A stretch of 22,616 nucleotides of DNA from RGIG5675 sp050943435 (GCA_050943435.1 JBMNPE010000018.1:1-22616), one strand, 5' to 3'. Shown: positions 7,505-16,252, counted from the stretch's first letter. Notes: a model not told the origin generated them from the letters alone. Program-made: numbers and translations.

Positions 7505-8741
7505 AAAGTCCCTCTTCGACAGAAAGTGGTTCACGATTCTGATATCGTTTGTCATAGCATTTGTATGCTGGCTCATTGTGTCATATTCGATAAGCAACAC
7601 TCTCAGCATCGAGGTTGACAACGTCCCGGTGACTATCAGCTCGACGTCATATACCAACTACGGGCTGCTCATAGCGGATTACGACCCCCAGGAAGTCACT
7701 GTGACCATATCAGGCGAGAGGAATGTCGTTGGCGACGTAACATCGGAAGACATCGTAGTCACGCCGTCAATCGGGGGAATAACGTCTGCGGGCACCTACG
7801 AGGTGAACCTGACGGCTACCAAGAAGGATTCTCTTGACAGCTACACCATAGTTTCCATATCCCCGAGCACGATCACCATGAAGTTCGATGTCTCCCAGTC
7901 CAAGGTCATGGAGGTCGAGACGTACATAACAGGAATAAGCGTCCCGGACGGGTATATAACCGGAACCATAACGACCGACCCTGAAACCGTGACCATAGGC
8001 GGCCCCGAGGAGGAAGTCAACAAGATTGCGAGCGTTGTAGCGAGGGGAGAGCTCACCGGGGTGCAGAGCGAAACGGTGACGATTTCCTGCGATCTCGTGT
8101 TCCTCGACAGCGACGGAAATGAACTTACTCTGGAAAACGTATCCACCGATGTGACGAGCGTGGAGGTGACTGTTCCGGTACTCAAGCGGGCCGAGATCCC
8201 TGTGACCGTAGAGTTCGTGAATGTGCCGGAGGGCTTCAACACGGATACACTCAGCTACACGCTTTCGATGGACACGGTGCTTGTGGCAGGGCAGGAAAGC
8301 GTGATAGACAGCCTGACCACCTCTGTCACCGGATATATAGATGTTTCCGAGCTCGACCCTGATGAGCCTGTGACATTCGACATCGTGCTCCCCTCAGGGC
8401 TTGTAAACCTGACGGGGACTGATACGATAACCGCCGACTTCAGCGGTTCGGGGCTCACGAAGAAAGTCATAAACGTGACCGACCTGAGGTTCGAGAACGT
8501 CCCGAGCGGGGTTACGGCGGAGTTCTCGCAGTCGAGCATCCAGAACGTGACTGTGGTAGGGCCTTCCGACGTGCTGGACGGGCTCTCTGCAAAGTCTGTG
8601 GTCGGGATAGTGGATTTCAACGATTTCAACGCGACCAACGGGACATCCACGGTAGCCGTTGACTTCATAATTCCTTCCGTGGATTCCGCGTGGGTTCTGG
8701 GGAGCTACACCGTGATGATCTCGGTTGACACGGGGAGCTGA
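7488..8741 (+). CDS. cdaR: CdaA regulatory protein CdaR (YbbR domains)
   Basis: A 417-residue protein with one N-terminal membrane helix (about 14-35) after a short basic cytoplasmic end. About four YbbR repeats of 90-100 residues follow (near 38-135, 140-228, 230-325 and 328-415), rich in Thr, Val and Ser, which would lie outside the membrane. CdaR proteins bind CdaA and tune its cyclase activity. ATG at 7488 has AGGAGGGT about 8 bases upstream, inside the end of cdaA. The 17-base overlap with cdaA supports co-translation and partnership. Low sequence conservation is normal for the family; context makes the assignment firm. Confidence 0.92.
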   Translation: MAQENKKSLFDRKWFTILISFVIAFVCWLIVSYSISNTLSIEVDNVPVTISSTSYTNYGLLIADYDPQEVTVTISGERNVVGDVTSEDIVVTPSIGGITSAGTYEVNLTATKKDSLDSYTIVSISPSTITMKFDVSQSKVMEVETYITGISVPDGYITGTITTDPETVTIGGPEEEVNKIASVVARGELTGVQSETVTISCDLVFLDSDGNELTLENVSTDVTSVEVTVPVLKRAEIPVTVEFVNVPEGFNTDTLSYTLSMDTVLVAGQESVIDSLTTSVTGYIDVSELDPDEPVTFDIVLPSGLVNLTGTDTITADFSGSGLTKKVINVTDLRFENVPSGVTAEFSQSSIQNVTVVGPSDVLDGLSAKSVVGIVDFNDFNATNGTSTVAVDFIIPSVDSAWVLGSYTVMISVDTGS

Positions 8742-8765
8742 TCCAGGACAAGAACCAGAAGAAAG

Positions 8766-8797
8766 GCCGCATATGTGCATGTATGCGCACGTGCGGC
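8766..8797. other. Imperfect hairpin between cdaR and recJ
   Basis: GCCGCA (8766-8771) pairs with TGCGGC (8792-8797). Inside it, TGTGC pairs with GCGCA with one wobble, around a short loop, with two unpaired bases on each side. No T tract follows, so it is not a standard terminator. It occupies much of the only sizeable gap (84 bases) between cdaA and the small broken gene at 15986. It could be an mRNA processing or stability element. Confidence 0.45.
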
Positions 8798-8825
8798 ATA
8801 ATCATATGAGGGAACAAGCATCAAG

Positions 8826-10853
8826 ATGAGACTGAAGAAGTGGAAAACAAGGCCTGTAAAGGAAGACGAGATCTCCGGGATATCCTCGGGGCTCGGCTGC
8901 GGCAGGCTGCTTTCCAGAACCCTGGTCTCATACGGATACAGGACCCCTGACACGGCCGGGGCGTTCATAGAAAAGAAGAACACCGCTTCGGGGCCCCTCA
9001 CCATCCCCGACATGGAAAAGGCCGTCGGGAGGATAGAGAGGGCCATTGACGAAGGAACGCTGATTGAGATATTCGGGGACTACGACGTCGACGGGATAAC
9101 CTCTACAGCCATGCTCTACACCTACCTCGAAAGCGCAGGGGCGGATGTGAGGTGCTCGCTTCCCGTGAGGGATTCCGCAGGCGGATACGGCCTGTCTGAC
9201 AGCATAGTCGAGAGGATGTCGAGAGACGGCGTAGGGCTCGTAATAACCGTGGACAACGGCATTTCGTCTTTCGACGCGGTCAAGAGGGCTTCCGAGCTCG
9301 GCATTGACTGCATAATCTGCGACCACCACAAAGTTGGGCCGGAGCTCCCAGGAGCATATGCCGTCGTCGACCCGCTGAGGCAGGAGGACAGCGACCATGC
9401 ATGCCTGGCAGGGGTAGGCGTCGCCCTGGAGCTGGTTGCGGCCATGGAAGGCTGCAGAATAGACGACATAATGGATGAATTCGGCCCCCTGGCTGCGCTC
9501 GGGACGGTCTCCGACGTGATGGAGCTCACAGGAGAAAACAGGTTTATAGTGAGCCGCGGGCTGGAAGCCATGAGGAACACGGACATTATAGGCCTCAGGT
9601 GCCTCGCGGAGGCCGCGGGGACAGACATAGAAAAAGCCGACGAAAAGACCATAGCGTTCGTGTTCGCCCCGAGAATAAACGCCGCCGGGAGGATGGCAGA
9701 CGCTTCCACCGCGCTGGAGCTCTTTCTCACAGAGGACGAGGAGAGGGCTTCATTCCTCGCACAGGAGCTCTGCAGGCTCAATTCCATGAGGCAGGAAGCA
9801 GAGCACAGGATGGAGGAGGAGATCGAGGCCGAGATTTCAACGGACAGGGATGCCAGGCTCAGGCCGGCCCTTGTGCTGTCGGGAGAGGAATTCAATACCG
9901 GAGTTTCCGGAATTGCGTGCTCGAGGCTTGCTGAAAAGTACGGAAAGCCGACAATAATCATCTCGGAAAACGGGGAAGAGGCCAGGGGCTCCGGAAGGAG
10001 CGTGCCCGGCGTTTCCCTCTACAACGCACTCTCAAGGTGTTCTGACATCCTGGACAGGTTCGGGGGACACGAGCTTGCAGCGGGCTTCACCTTGAGGACA
10101 AAGAATGTCGGGGAATTCAAGAAAAGGATAGAGGCAGTCTTCTCGGAAATGACCGGCAGGCCTTCTGTCGAGGAGATAGAAGTTATAGATATAGACGACA
10201 TGTCGGAGTTAGACACCGATTCGGTTGCCGAGCTTTCCAGGATGGCCCCGTTCGGGAACGGCAATCCGGAGCCGGTCTTCGGGATTAGGGGAGCTGCGTT
10301 TCTTTCCGCCTCAAAGCTGGGAGACAGGCACACGAGGCTCAGCTTCACAAAGGACGGAAGGCAGTTTTCAGCCGCATACTTCGGAGCGCTCCCGGACAGT
10401 TTTCCATTCAAGCCCGGGGATCAGTTCGACGTGGCTGTCAATGCGGGAATTTACGAAGCTCCGACTGGAAGCATAGTCTCCTACAGGGTTGCGGACATGC
10501 AGCCATGCGGGACCGGAGATGACGATTTCAAGAGCATCTCGGACTATCTTGGCTACAGATCAGGGGGGATTTCCGCCGGCGAAACAGGGCTGGAGCTCAG
10601 CCGGGACACGGAGGCAAGGCTCTACAAGACAATAAGGAAGGCGGGAAAGGTTCCCGCAGACTCCGTATGGATGATGGACGAAGCGGGGGAAATGACTCCG
10701 GGGGAGGCCATGGCAGGCCTTGACGTGCTCGAGGAGCTCGGGCTCTGCACGATAACGGCCGACGGATTCGTTTCAATTGCACCTGCATCTGACAAAAAAG
10801 ACCTCAACTCGTCGCGCATTTTCAGGGATCTGAATGCAGGAGGGGGAGCATGA
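8826..10853 (+). CDS. recJ: Single-strand DNA 5'-3' exonuclease RecJ
   Basis: A 675-residue DHH/DHHA1 phosphoesterase of the RecJ family, acting in recombination and mismatch repair. Metal-binding motifs are intact: GDYDVDG (84-90), VDNG (142-145), CDHH (165-168) and GTVSD (226-230). DHHA1 is present with GRSVPGVSL and the GGH motif at 413-415. The linker PFGNGNPEPVF (475-485) and an OB-like region follow. The last 110 residues resemble a small helical domain and are poorly conserved. It is much longer than GdpP or NrnA nucleotide phosphodiesterases of the same superfamily and has the RecJ OB region, so RecJ is preferred. ATG at 8826 has only a distant GAGGG ribosome binding site (about 13 bases). 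It overlaps rel by 4 bases; apt, often found between recJ and rel in Firmicutes, is absent. Confidence 0.95.
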   Translation: MRLKKWKTRPVKEDEISGISSGLGCGRLLSRTLVSYGYRTPDTAGAFIEKKNTASGPLTIPDMEKAVGRIERAIDEGTLIEIFGDYDVDGITSTAMLYTYLESAGADVRCSLPVRDSAGGYGLSDSIVERMSRDGVGLVITVDNGISSFDAVKRASELGIDCIICDHHKVGPELPGAYAVVDPLRQEDSDHACLAGVGVALELVAAMEGCRIDDIMDEFGPLAALGTVSDVMELTGENRFIVSRGLEAMRNTDIIGLRCLAEAAGTDIEKADEKTIAFVFAPRINAAGRMADASTALELFLTEDEERASFLAQELCRLNSMRQEAEHRMEEEIEAEISTDRDARLRPALVLSGEEFNTGVSGIACSRLAEKYGKPTIIISENGEEARGSGRSVPGVSLYNALSRCSDILDRFGGHELAAGFTLRTKNVGEFKKRIEAVFSEMTGRPSVEEIEVIDIDDMSELDTDSVAELSRMAPFGNGNPEPVFGIRGAAFLSASKLGDRHTRLSFTKDGRQFSAAYFGALPDSFPFKPGDQFDVAVNAGIYEAPTGSIVSYRVADMQPCGTGDDDFKSISDYLGYRSGGISAGETGLELSRDTEARLYKTIRKAGKVPADSVWMMDEAGEMTPGEAMAGLDVLEELGLCTITADGFVSIAPASDKKDLNSSRIFRDLNAGGGA

Positions 10854-13027
10854 GTTCGGGGATTTCTACTTTTAAAGAGCTGTGCGACCAGATAGACCAG
10901 AGCGGCAAGCAGTACAACATGCAGCTCATTACAAAGGCATATGAGCTTGCCCAGAAGGCGCACGAAAACCAGAGGAGGATGAGCGGGGAGCCGTATATCA
11001 TCCATCCCCTCAATGTCGCGAGCCTTCTTGTGGACCTCGGGCTCGATTCCGAGTCGATTGCCGCGGGGCTGCTGCACGACGTGGTCGAGGACACCCCTGT
11101 CACGCTTGACGAAATAAAGTCGCTGTTCGGAGACACGATAGCAGAGCTCGTGGACGGGGTCACAAAACTCGGCCGCCTGCAGTTTTCAACAGTAGAGGAA
11201 ATGCAGTCGGAGAACGTCCGCAAGATGCTCTTCGCGATGAGCAAGGACATAAGGGTCATGCTTGTCAAGCTGTGCGACAGGATGCACAACATGCGGACCC
11301 TTGATTTCATGCCGCCCCAGAAGCAGAGGGACAAATCCCTCGAGACAATGGAGCTGTACGCCCCGATTGCCCACAGGCTTGGAATGGGCAAATTCAAGGA
11401 GGAGCTCGAGGACAGGTCGCTCAAATACCTCGATCCATACGGATACCAGGAAGTCATAGACATCCTGAGGGAGAACAACTTCCGCGAGGAGTATCTGAAC
11501 GAGGTCCGCGCTGACATAGAGAAAAAGCTCAAGGAAGAGGGAATAAAGGACTTCACGACCGAGTCGAGGCTCAAATCCATATACGGGATATACAGGAAGC
11601 TGTTCATCCAGAACAGGTCCCTGGAGGAGGTATACGACATATACGCTGTCAGGGTCATACTGCAGAGCGTGGCCGACTGCTACAACGTGCTGGGAATCCT
11701 GCACGAGATGTACACGCCTATACAGTCGAGGTTCAAGGACTATATCTCCACCCCGAAGCCCAACGGGTACAGGTCACTGCAGACCTCCGTGCTCGGGAAG
11801 GACGCAATACCGTTCGAAATACAGATAAGGACTTTCGAGATGGACTACGACGCGGAATACGGCGTCGCCGCCCACTGGAAGTACAAGGAAGGCATAAACG
11901 GCACGGACAAGCTCGACGAGAGGCTCGCGTGGATAAGGCAGCTCCTCGAGACCCAGAAGGATTCCGACGATTCAGAGGACCTTCTCAACCTCATAAGGAG
12001 CGACCTCATCCCCGAAGAGGTATTCGCCGTGACCCCTAAGGGCGACGTAATTAACCTGCCGAGCGGCTCCACGGTCATTGACTTTGCGTATGCCATCCAT
12101 TCTGCAGTAGGAAACAGGATGGTAGGGGCCAAGGTCAACGGCAGGATTGTTCCGCTCACCCACAAGATAAACAACGGCGAAGTAATAGAGATAATAACCG
12201 GCCCCCAGGACAAGGGTCCTTCAAGGGACTGGCTCAACATCGTCCAGACGGCCAGCGCCAAGACCAAGATAAGGAACTGGTTCAAGAAGGAGAAGCGCGA
12301 CGAGAACATTGCCCAGGGCAAGAGCATGTTCGCAAAGGAGCTGAGAAGGCACCTCATTAACATTCCCCCCGACAAGCAGCAGCAGGTCATAGACGAAACC
12401 TACAGGCGCATGAGGATGAACAGCGCAGACGAGATGTTCGCCGCCCTCGGATACGGCGGAATCACGATGGCAAAGGTGCTTCCGAAGGTCCAGGACATCT
12501 GGCGCAAGATGTGCGAGAAGGACGAGACCATAGAATTCGCCCCGATCAAGCGCCACAGCTCGAGCGGAGTGGTCGTTGAGGGAATCAACAACTGCCTCGT
12601 GAAGTTCGCAAAATGCTGCAATCCTCTTCCCGGAGACGAGATAATCGGGTTCGTCACCAGGGGGCAGGGCGTCACGATCCACAAGAAGGACTGCGAAAAC
12701 ATAGCCTCCGCAAAGCTGATGGATGCCGGGATGATGAGGCTCGTGAAGGTGGAATGGGCCGACGACACGAAGCAGGAGTTCCACGCCGACCTCGAAGTCA
12801 AGGGCAACGACAGGACAGGCTTCACTGCCGATGTAACAGGGCAGATAGCCAACATGAGGCTTCCCATCTACAGCATGAAGGTCAAGGTCACCAAGAGCGG
12901 CGAGGCCGTCATGAACATAACCATAGGAATAAACAACAAGGAACACCTCGAATCGGTCATGGCCGCAATAAGGAAGATCAACGGGATCACCTACGTCGGA
13001 AGGATAGAGAGGGGCAGGAAGACATGA
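10850..13027 (+). CDS. rel: Bifunctional (p)ppGpp synthetase/hydrolase Rel
   Basis: A 725-residue full-length Rel protein of the stringent response. The hydrolase HD domain has HPLNV (His52), LLHDVVEDT (His76, Asp77, Glu80, Asp81) and CDRMHN (142-147). The synthetase domain has RFKDYIS (294-300), TPKPNGYRSL and FEIQIRT near 322. The RFKD form is the one seen in bifunctional enzymes, not in hydrolase-dead RelA. A TGS domain (about 405-465), a Cys-containing region with KCCNP and a C-terminal ACT domain (about 650-725) follow, which normally sense deacylated tRNA on stalled ribosomes. ATG at 10850 overlaps recJ by 4 bases, with GGAGGGGG just upstream. The MBL-fold gene starts inside its stop codon. 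Confidence 0.97.
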   Translation: MSSGISTFKELCDQIDQSGKQYNMQLITKAYELAQKAHENQRRMSGEPYIIHPLNVASLLVDLGLDSESIAAGLLHDVVEDTPVTLDEIKSLFGDTIAELVDGVTKLGRLQFSTVEEMQSENVRKMLFAMSKDIRVMLVKLCDRMHNMRTLDFMPPQKQRDKSLETMELYAPIAHRLGMGKFKEELEDRSLKYLDPYGYQEVIDILRENNFREEYLNEVRADIEKKLKEEGIKDFTTESRLKSIYGIYRKLFIQNRSLEEVYDIYAVRVILQSVADCYNVLGILHEMYTPIQSRFKDYISTPKPNGYRSLQTSVLGKDAIPFEIQIRTFEMDYDAEYGVAAHWKYKEGINGTDKLDERLAWIRQLLETQKDSDDSEDLLNLIRSDLIPEEVFAVTPKGDVINLPSGSTVIDFAYAIHSAVGNRMVGAKVNGRIVPLTHKINNGEVIEIITGPQDKGPSRDWLNIVQTASAKTKIRNWFKKEKRDENIAQGKSMFAKELRRHLINIPPDKQQQVIDETYRRMRMNSADEMFAALGYGGITMAKVLPKVQDIWRKMCEKDETIEFAPIKRHSSSGVVVEGINNCLVKFAKCCNPLPGDEIIGFVTRGQGVTIHKKDCENIASAKLMDAGMMRLVKVEWADDTKQEFHADLEVKGNDRTGFTADVTGQIANMRLPIYSMKVKVTKSGEAVMNITIGINNKEHLESVMAAIRKINGITYVGRIERGRKT

Positions 13028-13590
13028 CAGTGGACAGCGTCACCGTGTCCAGCTACCTCACAAACTGCTACATAGTTTCCGACGGCACAGCGTGCGCGGT
13101 CATAGACCCCGGGGACGACATAGGGCTCATCCTCAGTGCAGTGCAGAAAACAGGGTGTCCGGTCAGGCTTATACTTGCGACTCACGGGCATTCCGACCAC
13201 GTGAGCGCGATGGCTGAGCTCAAGAAGACCACGGGGGCCTTCACGGCGGCAAACTTTAAGGACGCCCCGAGAATCCACTGCCTGCTTGACGGAAATGCAC
13301 GGGAAGGCGCGGTGTTCTCTGCGGGGAGCATGGAGTTTAAGACAATAGAGACCCCGGGGCACACTGAGGGCAGCGTATGCTACATATGCGGCGACTGCCT
13401 GTTTTCCGGGGACACCCTGTTCAGGGGCAGCGCCGGCAGGACCGACCTCGGAGGGGGAAGCGACGGGGATATGGCCGCATCCCTCAGAAAGCTCAGGGAC
13501 CTGCCTTACAGCGACCTAAGGGTATATCCCGGCCACATGGAAGCCACGACCCTGGCATTCGAGCGCATGACAAACCCATATTTGAGATAG
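13024..13590 (+). CDS. Metallo-beta-lactamase-fold hydrolase, glyoxalase II-like
   Basis: A 188-residue MBL-fold protein. The metal motif THGHSDH is at 53-59 (His54, His56, Asp58, His59), with further ligands in TPGHTEGS (His113), SGDTLF (Asp130) and YPGHME (His171). This is the complete two-metal set of the short YcbL/glyoxalase-II-like group, which lacks the long C-terminal glutathione domain. Hydrolysis of a thioester is plausible but the substrate is not shown. The start is ATG at 13024, overlapping the rel stop by 4 bases. The frame stays open well upstream inside rel, but that extension is a shadow of rel. An MBL-fold gene after rel is a common Firmicutes arrangement. Confidence 0.92.
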   Translation: MTVDSVTVSSYLTNCYIVSDGTACAVIDPGDDIGLILSAVQKTGCPVRLILATHGHSDHVSAMAELKKTTGAFTAANFKDAPRIHCLLDGNAREGAVFSAGSMEFKTIETPGHTEGSVCYICGDCLFSGDTLFRGSAGRTDLGGGSDGDMAASLRKLRDLPYSDLRVYPGHMEATTLAFERMTNPYLR

Positions 13591-13593
13591 GCA

Positions 13594-15057
13594 ATGGTAC
13601 TTTTTTCGGACAGTTTCAGATACGAAACGGAGAATGTCGCGAGGAGCTTCTTCCCGGACCTCTCCGTCTCCAGCGGCCCCCTGCCGCAGGTTCCCCCGGA
13701 GGACGGATTCATCTATGCCTCAGCGGCGAGGGACGGCGGCTCAGTGGTCTATTCCGTCTATGCAGAGAAGAACGGCTCCGCAATTGACGGCAGGAGGACC
13801 GTGGAATATGTCTCGAGGCAGGATGCCGAGCTGGGCCTCTGCAGGCTTCTCTATGACAAGCTCTGCGACCTCACCGGGGAAGCCCCTCCGTGGGGAGTCG
13901 TGACTGGAGTCAGGCCTTCCAAGAGGCTCAGGACCCTTCTGGAATCAGGCATGGACAGGGAAGAGTGCCTCGAATACATGCAGAGGGTCTGGTACTGCTC
14001 GAGGGACAAGAGCCTCATAGCGGAAAAGGCCGCAGAGGCCTCTATAGAGGCGAGAAAGCTGTCCGGACCAAAGTCATTCTCGCTGTATGTGTCGATTCCT
14101 TTCTGCCCATCGAGGTGCAGGTACTGCTCATTTGTTTCAAAGACCATAGGAAAGCAGTACGGGCTCGTGGACGACTACATGGACGCCCTCTGCAGGGAGC
14201 TCGTGGAATCGGGAAGAATTGCAAAGGACCTCGGCCTGAGGCTTGAAACGGTGTATGTGGGAGGCGGGACGCCTACATCTGTGAGCGCTTCGCAGCTTTC
14301 CAGGCTCATGGATGCCATCCTCGGAAGCTTCGACATGTCCACATGCCGTGAATTCACCGTCGAGGCGGGAAGGCCGGACACGATTGACGGGGAGAAACTC
14401 GGCATACTCAAGTCTGCCGGGGTCGACAGGATATCAATAAATCCGCAGAGCGCCGAGCCGGAAGTCCTGAGGAGGGCCGGGAGGGTGCCGGGCCCTGAGA
14501 TGGTGGAAAAGGCCTTCTCCCTTGCGAGGAAGACAGGATTCAGGACGATAAACTCGGACCTCATAGCAGGGCTTGAGGGCGACACCCCGGAAGGCTTTGC
14601 AAGGTCGCTCGAGTGGCTGGAGGGACTGGGACCCGAAAATATAACAGTCCACGCCCTGACACTTAAGAGGGCGGCCGATCTCAAAGAAGAAGGCATAAAG
14701 GCGTGCGAAGGCGTTCCCCGGATGATTTCGCATGCCGGGGAGGAGCTTGGGCGGCACGGATACGAACCGTACTACATGTATAGGCTCAAGGGGACTGCAG
14801 ACGGCCTCGAGAACACAGGATTTACAATTTGTGGGCATATTTCTTTATACAATGTCTTTATAATCGATGAAGTACATTCGATTATTTCCTGCGGAGCCGG
14901 AGGCATGACCAAGATGGTCGGGGAAGGCGGAAAGAAAATTAGCCGCATCCCCAACTACAAGTATCCTGCGGAATACATTGCGGGGATAGACAAGGAACTC
15001 GAAGGCAAGGAGAAAATCTATGAATTCTACACTCAACACGATATCGCCGCCACATGA
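13594..15057 (+). CDS. hemZ: Coproporphyrinogen dehydrogenase HemZ-like radical SAM protein
   Basis: A 487-residue radical SAM protein. The iron-sulfur motif CPSRCRYC gives Cys171, Cys175 and Cys178 in the CxxxCxxC spacing, and GGGTP at 223-227 is the SAM-binding strand motif. The N-terminal 160 residues and the C-terminal block (ICGHISLYNVFIID... GAGGMTK) match the HemZ layout rather than the shorter HemW/HemN. HemZ is thought to oxidise coproporphyrinogen III without oxygen. No other haem genes are nearby, so the true role in this organism is uncertain, and misnaming of HemN/HemW relatives is frequent. The start ATG at 13594 is 3 bases after the hydrolase stop, with a weak ATAGG-type site. 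Confidence 0.85.
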   Translation: MVLFSDSFRYETENVARSFFPDLSVSSGPLPQVPPEDGFIYASAARDGGSVVYSVYAEKNGSAIDGRRTVEYVSRQDAELGLCRLLYDKLCDLTGEAPPWGVVTGVRPSKRLRTLLESGMDREECLEYMQRVWYCSRDKSLIAEKAAEASIEARKLSGPKSFSLYVSIPFCPSRCRYCSFVSKTIGKQYGLVDDYMDALCRELVESGRIAKDLGLRLETVYVGGGTPTSVSASQLSRLMDAILGSFDMSTCREFTVEAGRPDTIDGEKLGILKSAGVDRISINPQSAEPEVLRRAGRVPGPEMVEKAFSLARKTGFRTINSDLIAGLEGDTPEGFARSLEWLEGLGPENITVHALTLKRAADLKEEGIKACEGVPRMISHAGEELGRHGYEPYYMYRLKGTADGLENTGFTICGHISLYNVFIIDEVHSIISCGAGGMTKMVGEGGKKISRIPNYKYPAEYIAGIDKELEGKEKIYEFYTQHDIAAT

Positions 15058-15964
15058 TTTCGATATAAGGGAAATTAGAGGCGCCGACCCGAGGAAGCTC
15101 ATAGCGAAGAGCGAGGAGGAATATCAAAGAAGACTCGAGGATGCGGCAGAGGGAGTCATTGCGAGCGGGGCGAGGCTCGTGCTGCTCACAGGACCTTCCT
15201 CCAGCGGAAAGACCACCACGCTCAAGAGGCTCGGAAAGGCCATAGAGGAGAAGGGAAGGCACGCCGTTGCCCTGTCCCTCGACGACTTCAGCAGGATAGG
15301 GGAGGGAATACCCGAGTACTACAATGGTACCCCGTTCTTCGAGGGGGTCAAGGCCATAAACACAGACAGGCTGCATTCGGACCTCCACAGCCTGTTCGAA
15401 ACCGGGAGGGCCGTGACTCCGACATTCGACTTCGTAAAAAAGCACAAGACATCCGAAGGCGAAACTGTTGAAATCGGCCCTGATGACATCGTCATGGTGG
15501 AGGGAATCCAGGCCCTCGTCCCGGAGACCAGCAGGGGATTCGAGGATATAAAGCAGTACAGGATATACGCCGGTATAAGGGGCCGCTACTCCAGCGGGGT
15601 CAGCGTGATAATAGACGAAGAGACGGTCAGGTTCATAAGAAGGCTTGTCCGCGACGCGTATTTCAGGAAAGACGACGCGGACAGGACTTACGACATCTGG
15701 TGCAACGTGTGCGTCGGAAACGAGATAAACATCTGGCCGTATCTCGGCACGGTGGACAAAGTCATCGACACCTCGATGGAATACGAGCCCAGCGTGATAA
15801 TAAGCAGGCTGAGAAAGCTGTATAATGATCCGGAGCTCTGCGGTTCCCACAGGGAGGACATCGGCAGGCTCATCGAACTCTACGGGCTGTTCCCCGAGTA
15901 CGATCCTTCTCTCGTCCCAGCGGATTCGATGCTCAGGGAATTCATAGGCGGACTCGAACTGTAA
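15020..15964 (+). CDS. Uridine-kinase/phosphoribulokinase-family nucleoside kinase (no N-terminal TGS/ThrRS-like part)
   Basis: A 314-residue P-loop kinase with GPSSSGKTT at 58-66, LSLDDF (Walker-B-like) soon after, a VEGIQAL motif mid-protein, RLVRD in the lid region and the C-terminal signature LREFIGG. These match the kinase half of the roughly 550-residue clostridial nucleoside kinases. Those usually carry an N-terminal ThrRS/TGS-like segment, which is missing here. ATG at 15020 lies 38 bases inside hemZ and has a perfect AAGGAG site 7 bases upstream, so this start is well supported and the short form looks genuine. It probably phosphorylates a nucleoside, but the substrate is not readable from the sequence. 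Confidence 0.88.
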   Translation: MNSTLNTISPPHDFDIREIRGADPRKLIAKSEEEYQRRLEDAAEGVIASGARLVLLTGPSSSGKTTTLKRLGKAIEEKGRHAVALSLDDFSRIGEGIPEYYNGTPFFEGVKAINTDRLHSDLHSLFETGRAVTPTFDFVKKHKTSEGETVEIGPDDIVMVEGIQALVPETSRGFEDIKQYRIYAGIRGRYSSGVSVIIDEETVRFIRRLVRDAYFRKDDADRTYDIWCNVCVGNEINIWPYLGTVDKVIDTSMEYEPSVIISRLRKLYNDPELCGSHREDIGRLIELYGLFPEYDPSLVPADSMLREFIGGLEL

Positions 15965-15985
15965 TATTCCGGGGGAAAGTGTATA

Positions 15986-16252
15986 ATGGCAAAATACAGC
16001 GGCAATCCCGGCGGATTTAAATCCGCGGTTTCCAGGAGCGGCGCAGACTTCAAGGAAGAGGCGCGCAGGCTCCTTGAGGAGGCAAAGAGGAAGGCGTGAG
16101 ACGCGAGGATCGAAAGCGAGCTCTCCGAAGCCTTCAGAAGGCTTGGGGAGGCCGTATACGCTTCGGAGAGAGGCGGTGTTCCGGATTCCGGAAACAAGGA
16201 CGAGCTTATGGCGTATATCGATGCGCTGCTTGCTGATCTCTCTGAAAACTGA
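15986..16252 (+). pseudogene. Small helical protein gene interrupted by an in-frame TGA
   Basis: ATG at 15986 follows GGGGGAAAG (a fair ribosome binding site). The frame encodes 37 residues (MAKYSGNPGGF... EEAKRKA), then TGA at 16097-16099, then 50 more residues in the same frame (DARIESELSEAF...) to a second TGA at 16250-16252. Both sides have the GC-rich third positions of the neighbours and together form one amphipathic, charged helix, as in small clostridial helical proteins with a LGEAVY-type motif. This reads as an 88-codon gene with one nonsense codon; CGA (Arg) changed to TGA would explain it. TGA is the stop in neighbouring genes, so general recoding is excluded. A perfect 7-base stem (16128-16144, 3-base loop) lies 29 bases after the TGA, but its loop does not look like a selenocysteine element. 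Function unknown. Confidence 0.6.

Noticed and set aside
8826..10853. RecJ homologue as the c-di-AMP phosphodiesterase partner of CdaA
   Set aside because: It shares the DHH/DHHA1 fold with GdpP and NrnA and lies next to cdaR, but its length, OB region and motif set match RecJ, and it has no GdpP-type membrane, PAS or GGDEF parts.
12613..13023. Upstream extension of the MBL-fold gene
   Set aside because: The frame is open but the translation is Arg/Gln/His-rich shadow of rel. The MBL fold begins at ATG 13024, which overlaps the rel stop in the usual ATGA manner.
14939..15850. 303-residue reading frame on the minus strand
   Set aside because: It lies wholly opposite hemZ and the kinase gene and has no recognisable motif. 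GC-rich third positions commonly create such antisense frames. The same holds for the minus frames at 2070-2975, 9122-9961 and 10822-11658.
16097..16144. Selenocysteine insertion at the in-frame TGA
   Set aside because: The downstream stem is perfect but has a CAG loop and sits late relative to the TGA, and the residue would fall in a charged helix with no redox context. A nonsense mutation or sequence error is simpler. No selenium gene is in the window.
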